Shown: positions 1 to 5,635 of the stretch, one piece after another | Position numbering within the stretch: position 1 is the stretch's first letter | How the letters are laid out: each line of letters starts with the position of its first letter | Assembly: GCA_027858795.1 (NCBI GenBank) | Contig: JAQICF010000140.1 | Span: forward strand, 1 to 5,669 | Source of the DNA: Candidatus Delongbacteria bacterium | GTDB taxonomy: Bacteria > Delongbacteria > UBA4055 | Length of the DNA: 5,669 nucleotides | Direction of reading: 5' to 3' | The notes under the pieces: generated by a model | Told to the model about the DNA's origin: nothing | Databases searched by the model: none | The model's input: only the letters and a program-made list of their open reading frames with translations | Made by a program: the position numbers and the translations under genes

Positions 1-33
1 CATTTATTATAATTATTATTATAAGTAATAGAA

Positions 34-69
34 AATCCTGAGACAATTTTTATATATCATCTCAGGATT
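34..69 (-). terminator. Stem-loop terminator of the large secreted-protein gene
   Basis: A perfect 10-bp inverted repeat (AATCCTGAGA at 34-43, TCTCAGGATT at 60-69) encloses a 16-nt AT-rich loop. It lies about 30 bp beyond the stop codon of the minus-strand gene that ends at 101. Read on the minus strand, the stem is followed by TTTTC and an AT-rich stretch, which suits intrinsic termination, although the U-tract is short. The plus-strand side has no U-run after the stem, so it fits best as the terminator of the minus-strand gene. Confidence 0.7.
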
Positions 70-100
70 AAAATTTAACAACAATTTCGAAAATTTACAA

Positions 101-2683
101 TTACTTATTATTATATTTAATTCTGCTCTTAGTCTTGGTAATTGTAGTTTCCCCATTAAACATTTTAGTTCCATCTGTTGCTTTAATCTGATAGAACATC
201 TTAGCTTGATCTGCTGCTACAGTCCATTCTTCAGGTTTAGTTAATGAACCTACAGCATCTAGAGCATATGTTCCATAAGGATCATTTGAACAATATACAT
301 TATAAGTTGTTGCACCAGTAACAGTATCCCACTCGATGACCAAGTCTGTTCCAACTATGCTTGTTACTATATTAGAAGGAGCTTCTAAGCCAGTTTCATA
401 CCCGAACAACCATTGTAAACTTCTGTCTAAAAGGTTATCTCTGCTTTCAGTACCTGATGAAGTAACTATTTCATCCCATTCAAAAGGTAAATAAACGGTT
501 TTATAAGTTAATCCCTCATATTTAATTCCTGCGGAAGAACCCGGGTAGGAAGCATCCAGAGGATATGTATATACTTTAGTTGCATTTGGTTCGGCAGGAT
601 CAGGATCAACGGCATCCGGGTAGGCTGAATCAATGAAAATCGGATTATTATAGCTTATTGAATCACCTGTCACAGGAACCAAAGCTGAAGAAGAAGATCC
701 TATCCCGTCATCGCCAAGGTACAGAGCTTTCAGATAGCTTTCATATAATGTTGCGTCTGAACCAGCACTACCATTCTGACTGTAACCTATATCATCTCCA
801 ACGATCATTAGTTTTTTAACTGAAGACTCTGTTCCTGAATCAAGAAAAGACATCAAGGCGACACACTCATCTTCCTCAAGCGCTAAATTTTCGCTGAATA
901 TGATCAGATCATAGTTCTGATATTCTTCAAATCCGATACTATTCCAATATCGGTCATGTATATCGTAACTATAACCATTGTTATCAAGAGCTTCCATAAA
1001 AAATTCTCCGTTTGAAACGGCAGTATAGTCTAATAATATATTAACGCCCTGTGTTGGCAATATATTAAATTCATAATATCCACTAGGAGCATTGACCGGA
1101 TTTAAAGCTCTGTAACCGTTGACATTGGTAGCGGCAAAATAATATTTTATAAGCGTACCGTCCGGCTGTCCGGGTATAACATAATAATAATCATCCCCAA
1201 TTATATGATCATTCGCAATACCTGAGAAACCTGATCCGGTATCAACATAGATTGAATCTGAATACAGCGCGGAATAATCAATAATCTCTGCTATAACAGT
1301 ATGTGAAAGATTACTGAAAGTATCATCTGGAACTTCTGTATGTGTAATCTCCGGAGCTTCAAAATTCGGTGCTACCGACACATCATCCAAGTATAGAGTT
1401 GCTCCATATAAGTCCCCTATATAATTCCATGAAATTTTCGCATTTAAAGTAGAGTAACTTGTAAGATCAATAACTTCTTCTACCCAATTGCCGTTAGACT
1501 CATCTGTCAATACTTTGAGCGTTGTCCATTCCGCGCCGCCGGTATTTATTTTAACTTCAACATTATCGGTAATGTCAATCGATTGTTTCCACCAGAACCT
1601 TAAAAGCATATTTGTGCCCGGTAATTCAAAAGGTTTTGTGATCAATTCTTCATTCTCCGCAGTACCCCAACATCTTGCACTAAACAAGCCATTATGAGCA
1701 GTAATAGATTCTCCCCACTTTTCAGTAGAAGTTGTTGACCAACCTACCGGAGGGAAAATACCAGTCTCAAAACCTTCGATCAAGCCTGTGCCTTCAGGAT
1801 AAACTGTTACAATTTTCGAAGCTATATCATTTGAAGTATCCTCATCAGTCGCAAGTAATGAAGTAACTATAATATTATTGTTACCAGCAGTATCAGGTGT
1901 CCAATCAGGAACAAAAGTAATTGTATCTGTTATACCTGCATTAAGTGAAACTAGTATTGAGTCAGCGTATGAACCTACTTCGCATTTCACATAGAAATTA
2001 CTTTGATTTGACATACCGGGATTAGTTATAATAGCTTGAATAGTCTCGGCTTGATTTACGATATAATTTGTTGTAAAAGGAACATAAACTGACTCAACTT
2101 TAATATCATCACCCAGTTTTTCTCTTATTTCAAGATCATCAATAAATAAATAAAGATTTGGGCTGACACCTCCATCGTATTCATCAGTATAGAATGCTAT
2201 TTTTACGGAAGTCTCGTTTTCATAAGCACTCAGATCAATTACCTGCTGAACTTCATATTTGTTGTCCGGAGATACGCCGTCATACTGCTTTAATACGACA
2301 TCCCATGTATCTCCATCATCAGTTGAAAGCATTACATTGACATCGTTGCCCGAATCTTGCTCAAAATACATCCAGTAAGTCAGTTCGTCAATTCCCGGTG
2401 TTGATTTCAAATTGATTGACGGCGTGATCAACCAATCTTCATCAGCATAAGTATAGTAAATTCCGGCAGCTTTCAACCCGTTGTAAGGATTGAAAGTTGA
2501 ACCATACCAATCACCATTTTCAATTGAAACCGTACTTGGTGGATAACCTAAACCCTCTTCCCAACCTGGAAGTGTCGTTGATGCATCCGGTCCCATGTTT
2601 TCAAAATCTTCCGATAACAATGTTACCGAGAATGAAAGGTTTAATGAGATCATAATAATTCCCACCATAAAAATTCTTAACAT
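101..2683 (-). CDS. Secreted multidomain protein with two choice-of-anchor-J-like domains
   Basis: This encodes an 860-residue exported protein of unknown function. Residues 1-20 form a hydrophobic signal peptide with few charges. Two related jelly-roll-like modules of the choice-of-anchor J/MAM type follow at about 22-187 and 301-438. They share the order EDFE/EGFE, DWLITPS/EELITKP, VIDLSAY/VIDLTSY and an IDDLEI/LDDVSV end. A CARDB/Ig-like linker lies between them (about 193-296), and another beta-rich segment spans about 441-545. Residues 546-762 look like a Rossmann or glutamine-amidotransferase-like alpha/beta domain (YDLIIFSE, KKLMIVGDD, LQWLFGYE). A fibronectin-III-like domain (about 766-838, with WDTVTGATTYNVY and KMFYQIKA) and a basic tail end the protein. 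No catalytic triad, LPXTG motif or clear type IX sorting domain is visible. It probably acts at the cell surface or outside the cell, perhaps in binding polysaccharide or protein. The ATG start has a GGAG Shine-Dalgarno 7 nt upstream. Domain names rest on pattern recognition. Confidence 0.9.
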   Translation of the reverse strand: MLRIFMVGIIMISLNLSFSVTLLSEDFENMGPDASTTLPGWEEGLGYPPSTVSIENGDWYGSTFNPYNGLKAAGIYYTYADEDWLITPSINLKSTPGIDELTYWMYFEQDSGNDVNVMLSTDDGDTWDVVLKQYDGVSPDNKYEVQQVIDLSAYENETSVKIAFYTDEYDGGVSPNLYLFIDDLEIREKLGDDIKVESVYVPFTTNYIVNQAETIQAIITNPGMSNQSNFYVKCEVGSYADSILVSLNAGITDTITFVPDWTPDTAGNNNIIVTSLLATDEDTSNDIASKIVTVYPEGTGLIEGFETGIFPPVGWSTTSTEKWGESITAHNGLFSARCWGTAENEELITKPFELPGTNMLLRFWWKQSIDITDNVEVKINTGGAEWTTLKVLTDESNGNWVEEVIDLTSYSTLNAKISWNYIGDLYGATLYLDDVSVAPNFEAPEITHTEVPDDTFSNLSHTVIAEIIDYSALYSDSIYVDTGSGFSGIANDHIIGDDYYYVIPGQPDGTLIKYYFAATNVNGYRALNPVNAPSGYYEFNILPTQGVNILLDYTAVSNGEFFMEALDNNGYSYDIHDRYWNSIGFEEYQNYDLIIFSENLALEEDECVALMSFLDSGTESSVKKLMIVGDDIGYSQNGSAGSDATLYESYLKALYLGDDGIGSSSSALVPVTGDSISYNNPIFIDSAYPDAVDPDPAEPNATKVYTYPLDASYPGSSAGIKYEGLTYKTVYLPFEWDEIVTSSGTESRDNLLDRSLQWLFGYETGLEAPSNIVTSIVGTDLVIEWDTVTGATTYNVYCSNDPYGTYALDAVGSLTKPEEWTVAADQAKMFYQIKATDGTKMFNGETTITKTKSRIKYNNK

Positions 2684-2690
2684 AATTACA

Positions 2691-2694
2691 CTCC
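2691..2694 (-). promoter_or_regulatory. Ribosome binding site of the secreted-protein gene
   Basis: On the minus strand GGAG lies 7 nt before the ATG at 2681-2683. It supports this start, which is also the one that gives a complete signal peptide. Confidence 0.7.
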
Positions 2695-2746
2695 ATATAT
2701 TTTATTTTTTCTTATTGCTGTTACTACCTTTAGTGGTTACATTTGC

Positions 2747-2774
2747 AATATAATAAAATAATGGCTTATGTCAA
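2747..2774 (-). promoter_or_regulatory. Sigma-70-like promoter for the secreted-protein gene
   Basis: On the minus strand a perfect TTGACA -35 box (2769-2774) is separated by 16 nt from a TATATT -10 box (2747-2752). Transcription would start near 2740 and leave a leader of roughly 57 nt before the ATG. The match is strong for an AT-rich region, but it has not been tested and AT-rich DNA yields chance -10 boxes. Confidence 0.55.
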
Positions 2775-2822
2775 TTGTTTAATTTGTTAAATATTGGTCA
2801 TATAATTGTTGCTAATTTCTTT

Positions 2823-2850
2823 TTGAATTTATAAATTTAGTCTGTAATAC
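2823..2850 (+). promoter_or_regulatory. Candidate promoter for the trmB-lysE operon
   Basis: TTGAAT (2823-2828) and TAATAC (2845-2850) are spaced by 16 nt and end 25 bp before the ATG of the TrmB-type regulator. It sits back to back with the minus-strand promoter at 2747-2774, with about 50 bp between their -35 boxes. A regulator bound here could affect both directions, though no clear operator palindrome was found. Confidence 0.45.
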
Positions 2851-2875
2851 TAAACTTAATTCAGGATATCAAATT

Positions 2876-3670
2876 ATGAAAAATAACCAAGAGCTTATAA
2901 ATGAATTGATGAATATTGGTTTGAATCAAAATGAATCGAAGGTTTACCTTACACTTATAAAACGTAATGACTTTTCAGTAAGCGAAATTGCAAACGAATC
3001 AGGTGTGCCACGAGTAAAGGTCTATGGAGTTCTAAAAATATTGATGAACAAAGGGTTTTGCATCTCTACCCCAGGGAAAATCATTAGATATATAGCTGAA
3101 GCTCCCAAATTCATACTGTCTAATAACATTGATGAACTTAATAAAAAAGTAGAAGAAGCTAAAAACACTTCAAAAAAATTGGAAAGTATTCTACAACCTA
3201 TATTTGATAATGGTGTAAAAGAAGACAGTCCCTTAAACTATATAAACATTGTCAAAGAAAATAAACAAATCGCAAATATTTTCATTTCCCTTGAAAATAA
3301 TACAAAAAAAGAAATATTATTATTCGTAAAATCTCCTTTTGTTATTAATGATCTGAAAAAAGGATTAGTTAACTTAAAAAAGGTTAAAGCTGTTTGTGAG
3401 AAACAAGAATTAAAAAACAAAAATGTTGTCAGCTTTTTGAATAAGATCTTATCGGAGAAAGGAAAAGTTAAGATTATTGATAAATTACCTATTAAAATGG
3501 CAATTTTTGATAAAAAGATCAGCATGGTAAATATCAAAGATTACTCGCATGATGAAATATTAACTACTACTGTTGTAGAGCACCCTGATTATGCAAATTT
3601 GCTGATAGAAAGTTTTACAAGTATTTGGGTTAGAGCAACTAATTACACAAAAATAAAAGAAATTGAATAA
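2876..3670 (+). CDS. TrmB-family transcriptional regulator
   Basis: This encodes a 264-residue DNA-binding regulator of the TrmB type, a family best known in archaea for sugar-responsive control and also found in some bacteria. Residues about 5-70 form the winged helix-turn-helix (LNQNESKVYLTLI, then FSVSEIANESGVPRVKVYGVL and a wing near KGFCISTPGK). A charged coiled-coil-like helix spans about 84-106 and would mediate dimerisation. Residues about 120-257 resemble the TrmB C-terminal phospholipase-D-like effector domain, with KKEILLFVKSPF in the middle and PIKMAIFDKKISMV followed by a C-terminal helix (YANLLIESFTSIWVRA). The ATG follows AGGA at 2863-2866. The stop codon is followed immediately by the ATG of the LysE-type exporter, so the two are almost certainly co-transcribed and coupled in translation. 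The likely role is sensing a metabolite and regulating that exporter and itself; the ligand cannot be read from the sequence. Confidence 0.85.
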   Translation: MKNNQELINELMNIGLNQNESKVYLTLIKRNDFSVSEIANESGVPRVKVYGVLKILMNKGFCISTPGKIIRYIAEAPKFILSNNIDELNKKVEEAKNTSKKLESILQPIFDNGVKEDSPLNYINIVKENKQIANIFISLENNTKKEILLFVKSPFVINDLKKGLVNLKKVKAVCEKQELKNKNVVSFLNKILSEKGKVKIIDKLPIKMAIFDKKISMVNIKDYSHDEILTTTVVEHPDYANLLIESFTSIWVRATNYTKIKEIE

Positions 3671-4288
3671 ATGATAGATTTTCTTATAGCGGGGATAATA
3701 TTAGGACTTTCAGCGGGAGTAGCACCGGGTCCACTTCTTACTCTTGTTATCTCTGAGACCATTCAACATAATATCAAAGCAGGAGTAAAAGTCGCATTAG
3801 CTCCTCTTGTAACTGACCTGCCAATAGTACTATTAACATTTTTCATAATATCAAAATTATCATCTTTTAACCTTATACTGGGAATAATTTCACTGTGTGG
3901 TGCCCTGTTTTTGCTTTACATGGGTTATGAAAATATTCGAACAAAGAATATCAACACTGACTTTGAGAATGTCACTTCACGATCGTTGACCAAAGGAATA
4001 ATTGCCAATACTTTAAGCCCTCACCCCTACCTATTCTGGTTAAGTGTAGGCAGTCCTATGATCATCAGAGCTATGAAAATAAATACTTATTCAGTGATAA
4101 GCTTTATCAGTGGTTTTTATATTTTTCTATTGGGGTCTAAAATAGTTATTGCCATACTAGTTGGAAGATCCAAAACTTTCTTGAATGATAAAATTTATTT
4201 GTATACGATCAGATTTCTTGGTAGTATCTTGTGGATTTTTGCTATAGTTCTATTCTATGATGGAATTAAATTATTTGGGATTATTTGA
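3671..4288 (+). CDS. LysE-family translocator (small-molecule exporter)
   Basis: This encodes a 205-residue inner-membrane protein of the LysE/RhtB superfamily, the usual length for the family. These proteins export amino acids or related small metabolites, driven by the ion gradient. About six hydrophobic segments are visible. The N-terminal family signature AGVAPGPLLTLV is at residues 15-26. A second helix carries PLVTDLPIVLL (45-55), a third runs about 66-86, and the conserved NTLSPHPYLFW stretch is at 113-123. The ATG directly follows the TAA of the TrmB-type gene, and only a weak purine-rich stretch precedes it, so translation probably depends on coupling to the upstream gene. The substrate is unknown; it may be the compound sensed by the regulator. 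The 3' end overlaps by 18 bp a frame-shifted continuation of the convergent IS30 remnant, so the last residues could have been altered by insertion-sequence activity. Confidence 0.88.
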   Translation: MIDFLIAGIILGLSAGVAPGPLLTLVISETIQHNIKAGVKVALAPLVTDLPIVLLTFFIISKLSSFNLILGIISLCGALFLLYMGYENIRTKNINTDFENVTSRSLTKGIIANTLSPHPYLFWLSVGSPMIIRAMKINTYSVISFISGFYIFLLGSKIVIAILVGRSKTFLNDKIYLYTIRFLGSILWIFAIVLFYDGIKLFGII

Positions 4289-4291
4289 ATT
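4280..4291 (+). repeat. 12-bp direct repeat, left copy
   Basis: ATTATTTGAATT occurs here, across the stop codon of the LysE-type gene, and again at 4597-4608. The two copies bracket the IS30 remnant. IS30 elements normally make much shorter target duplications (2-3 bp), so the repeat is not a standard one. It could be a deletion or recombination junction, or chance in AT-rich DNA. Confidence 0.5.
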
Positions 4292-4322
4292 TCCTACAAA
4301 CTCTTCGATCTTTACTTTGATA

Positions 4323-4553
4323 TTATCTCTTACTTTTAATAGCTTCAGATTGTCGCTTTTTGGTCAACTTTTGGGCTTTAACAAAATAATATTTCCCGTT
4401 ATGTAAATTACGTTTTATTTCTCGTGATATAGTCGATTTGTCAAAACCAAGGTTTAAGGCTATCTCTGAAAGTGAATATTTGTATCGCAAAAACTCATCT
4501 ATATTTTTCCTATGATACTGATTTAACTGACAATATTTTTTTCCTTTGTTCAA
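4323..4553 (-). pseudogene. IS30-family transposase, N-terminal fragment with frameshift
   Basis: This encodes a 76-residue fragment matching the N-terminal DNA-binding region of IS30-family transposases. It has the YCQLNQYHRKNIDEFL opening, the helix-turn-helix LSEIALNLGFDKSTISREIKRN, and the following YYFVKAQKLTKKR stretch. Full transposases of this family are about 300 residues or more, so the DDE catalytic core is missing. The frame starts at TTG (4551-4553), with GGAAG about 7 nt upstream; no ATG is available in frame. After the stop at 4323 the neighbouring frame stays open to 4271 and reads VRDNIKVKIEEFVGNSNNPK, a plausible continuation of the IS30 linker. Removing one base from the A4 run (minus strand; 4334-4337) would join the two frames. 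It is most likely a decayed element, although the isolated helix-turn-helix could still bind the IS end. Confidence 0.8.
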
Positions 4554-4596
4554 TACAACACTTCCGGTTTAAATATAATAAACTGGCGTTGCACTT

Positions 4597-4608
4597 ATTA
4601 TTTGAATT
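4597..4608 (+). repeat. 12-bp direct repeat, right copy
   Basis: This is the second copy of ATTATTTGAATT, identical over 12 bp to 4280-4291. It lies about 44 bp upstream of the transposase start, inside the presumed IS30 terminal region. Confidence 0.5.
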
Positions 4609-4725
4609 CACAACCATGTCCTTTTGCGGTCATAATTATTCTCTTTACATTATACAGATTGAATAATAAATTGACACATAGGGATTGAAGAACTAAGTCT
4701 TAAGAGAAAGAAAAATGAACAAGGG

Positions 4726-4803
4726 CTAACATTGGCAAAATATCAATGGTTACTTCGAGAGTTGACTTAGCTTATCACCACTGCTTTTTGCCATATCCGT
4801 TAG
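4726..4803 (-). repeat. Imperfect palindrome resembling an integron attC site
   Basis: Three paired blocks fold this 78-bp stretch into a long hairpin. CTAAC (4726-4730) pairs with GTTAG (4799-4803). TGGCAAAA (4733-4740) pairs with TTTTGCCA (4786-4793). CAATGGT (4744-4750) pairs with ACCACTG (4777-4783) with one mismatch. Unequal unpaired spacers (2 and 5 nt) separate the outer and middle blocks, and a loop of about 26 nt closes the structure. This is the layout of attC sites: outer R boxes with AAC/GTT, an unpaired central spacer, L boxes, and a variable tip. The flanks are imperfect: CCCTAAC and GTTAGCC on the minus strand, against the consensus RYYYAAC and GTTRRRY. It lies about 80 bp after the last gene of the minus-strand operon, the position expected for a cassette attC. 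It could instead be a decayed mobile-element end or a structured terminator. Confidence 0.45.
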
Positions 4804-4882
4804 GGGCAATTAATGATTGTTAACCGGTGTTTTGGGGAGTATTTTTTGATATTGTGGTAAAATATAAAATTACTTTGTTAAT

Positions 4883-5116
4883 TCATTCGGGTTCTACAAC
4901 CCTAACAACCTTACAATCACAAACCTTACATTTACCTTCAAGTAATAGCATCTCTGTTTCTACTTTTGCATTCTGCAAAATCATTGAAACCGAACTTTGG
5001 CATTTTCCACACCATGCATTACCAAGTAATTTAGCCTGAATTCCTTTTGGAATTTCATCCCATCGTTTTCGTGCTTTTGGGGTAAATTTAGGCAAGTATA
5101 TTATTTTACTGTTCAT
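4883..5116 (-). CDS. Small cysteine-rich (zinc-ribbon-like) protein in toxin-antitoxin operon
   Basis: This encodes a 77-residue protein of unknown function. The N-terminal third is basic (KFTPKARKRWDEIPKGIQAKLLG), followed by two cysteine pairs, C36-x2-C39 (CGKC) and C63-x2-C66 (CKVC, with a further C68). The spacing fits a four-cysteine zinc ribbon or treble-clef knuckle. No transmembrane or signal segment is visible, so it is probably cytoplasmic. Its ATG directly follows the TAA of the toxin gene. AGGA at 5128-5131, inside the toxin gene, is somewhat far (11 nt) from the start, so coupling to toxin translation is likely. It may bind nucleic acid or modulate the toxin-antitoxin pair, but that is inference from location. 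It could equally be a passenger gene. The basic half is the part most likely to touch DNA or RNA. Confidence 0.75.
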   Translation of the reverse strand: MNSKIIYLPKFTPKARKRWDEIPKGIQAKLLGNAWCGKCQSSVSMILQNAKVETEMLLLEGKCKVCDCKVVRVVEPE

Positions 5117-5428
5117 TTAATTCTTAATCCTATCTTTAATAACAGGATTTAAAAGTCTTCTTCCGTGAACAACCGCTAAAACATATATTGAAGTTTCAAT
5201 TATTTCATAAATTAATCTGTAATTATAAATAATATTTTCTCTTAAAAATTTATTCCCCTCTTCAGGTACGATACTACCAGAATTATGATAAGATTCTAAA
5301 TTCCTTGTTGCGTTTATTATGTTTGTTACAACAACACTTGCATAAAAATGCGAATCTTTTTCTATAAATTCAGCAATTTCTTCAACATCGGATAAAGCTT
5401 CGTCTGTCCAGATTACTTTATAATCCAC
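5117..5428 (-). CDS. ParE/RelE-type toxin of a type II toxin-antitoxin system
   Basis: This encodes a 103-residue protein with the plasmid-stabilisation (ParE/RelE superfamily) pattern. It opens with YKVIWTDEALSDVEEIAEFI, has a helical stretch to about residue 47, then SGSIVPEE, LRENIIYNYRLIYEI (62-76) and the closing strand VLAVVHGRRLL (83-93). Relatives poison DNA gyrase (ParE) or cleave mRNA on the ribosome (RelE). The NYRLIYEI and HGRR signature looks more ParE/plasmid-stabilisation-like, but the target cannot be decided. The G-R usual before IVPE is replaced by G-S, a possible sign of divergence. The start is GTG at 5426-5428, inside the antitoxin gene (16-bp overlap), with AGAGG at 5437-5441 upstream; the overlap keeps antitoxin translated first. 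The gene is full length for the family and appears intact. Confidence 0.85.
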   Translation of the reverse strand: MDYKVIWTDEALSDVEEIAEFIEKDSHFYASVVVTNIINATRNLESYHNSGSIVPEEGNKFLRENIIYNYRLIYEIIETSIYVLAVVHGRRLLNPVIKDRIKN

Positions 5429-5604
5429 TTATCCAGCCTCTTTTCTGCTTCTTTTTGCGTTAATACACTTCCTTCTTTTATCTGCTGTCTGGCTTTCTTT
5501 AATTTTTCAGCTATGTAAATATGATATTGAATATCTTCGAATGTTGAATCATCCGGCAGTTTTTTTATCAGATTTACAACTTCTAATTTTTCAGTTGTTT
5601 GCAT
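5413..5604 (-). CDS. Antitoxin of the type II toxin-antitoxin pair
   Basis: This encodes a 63-residue, highly charged protein located directly upstream of the ParE/RelE-type toxin and overlapping it by 16 bp. The core LPDDSTFEDIQYHIYIAEKL (16-35) is the pattern of small antitoxins that accompany this toxin class; relatives carry an LPDDASWDDIMYEIYV-like motif. The C-terminal half (about 36-60) is a charged helix ending in EAEKRLDKWI that would wrap and neutralise the toxin. No classical ribbon-helix-helix or helix-turn-helix is obvious by eye, so DNA binding and autoregulation are inferred from the palindrome upstream (5618-5635). The ATG has AGGAG at 5611-5615, 6 nt upstream, the best Shine-Dalgarno in this operon, fitting the need to make more antitoxin than toxin. 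Confidence 0.8.
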   Translation of the reverse strand: MQTTEKLEVVNLIKKLPDDSTFEDIQYHIYIAEKLKKARQQIKEGSVLTQKEAEKRLDKWIIK

Positions 5605-5610
5605 TTTCTA

Positions 5611-5615
5611 CTCCT
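5611..5615 (-). promoter_or_regulatory. Strong ribosome binding site of the antitoxin gene
   Basis: AGGAG on the minus strand lies 6 nt before the ATG at 5602-5604. It is stronger than the signals before the toxin (GTG start) and the third gene, so antitoxin should be produced in excess. Confidence 0.75.
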
Positions 5616-5617
5616 GT

Positions 5618-5635
5618 TATCTTAATTGTAAGATA
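5618..5635. promoter_or_regulatory. Palindromic operator candidate of the toxin-antitoxin operon
   Basis: Perfect 7-bp arms TATCTTA (5618-5624) and TAAGATA (5629-5635) flank ATTG. The palindrome lies 14 bp upstream of the antitoxin ATG and overlaps the predicted -10 box (5633-5638). That is where the antitoxin or toxin-antitoxin complex would bind to repress its own promoter. It has no U-run, so a terminator is unlikely. Confidence 0.55.

Larger units (their letters stand above)
4271..4610 (-). mobile_element. Remnant of an IS30-family insertion sequence
   Basis: This stretch holds the 5' part of an IS30-family element: a possible terminal region, the transposase start and the helix-turn-helix end of the transposase. 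The DDE catalytic domain is absent. The right boundary is a guess based on a GTTGCACTTATTATTTGAATTC-type sequence at 4589-4609, which resembles IS30-family ends but has no partner repeat in the window. The left boundary is unclear and lies at or inside the 3' end of the LysE-type gene. Confidence 0.5.
4554..4882. other. Stretch without a convincing gene between IS remnant and toxin-antitoxin operon
   Basis: No complete gene is supported here. The left third (to about 4610) looks like the end of the IS30 element. The middle has a 31-codon open stretch on the plus strand (4675-4770) without a start codon, which could be a gene fragment. The right part holds the attC-like palindrome (4726-4803) and an AT-rich trailer of the operon to the right, in which I see no ordinary hairpin-plus-U-run terminator. 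Confidence 0.6.

Noticed and set aside
1488..1697. Plus-strand 69-codon open frame
   Set aside because: It lies wholly antisense within the 860-residue gene, shows no family pattern and has no ribosome binding site; a shadow.
3238..3537. Minus-strand 99-codon frame, phenylalanine- and leucine-rich
   Set aside because: It is antisense to the lysine-rich TrmB-type gene, which explains its apparent hydrophobicity; not a membrane protein gene.
4472..4666. Plus-strand 64-codon frame over the IS30 fragment
   Set aside because: It is antisense to the recognisable helix-turn-helix of the transposase and has no protein-family features.
4693..4770. 7-bp inverted pair CTAAGTC (4693-4699) and GACTTAG (4764-4770)
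   Set aside because: Short, far apart, and incompatible with the longer palindrome at 4726-4803; likely chance.
4827..5039. Plus-strand 70-codon frame
   Set aside because: It is antisense to the cysteine-rich protein gene, has a low-complexity Ser/Thr/Leu composition and no ribosome binding site.
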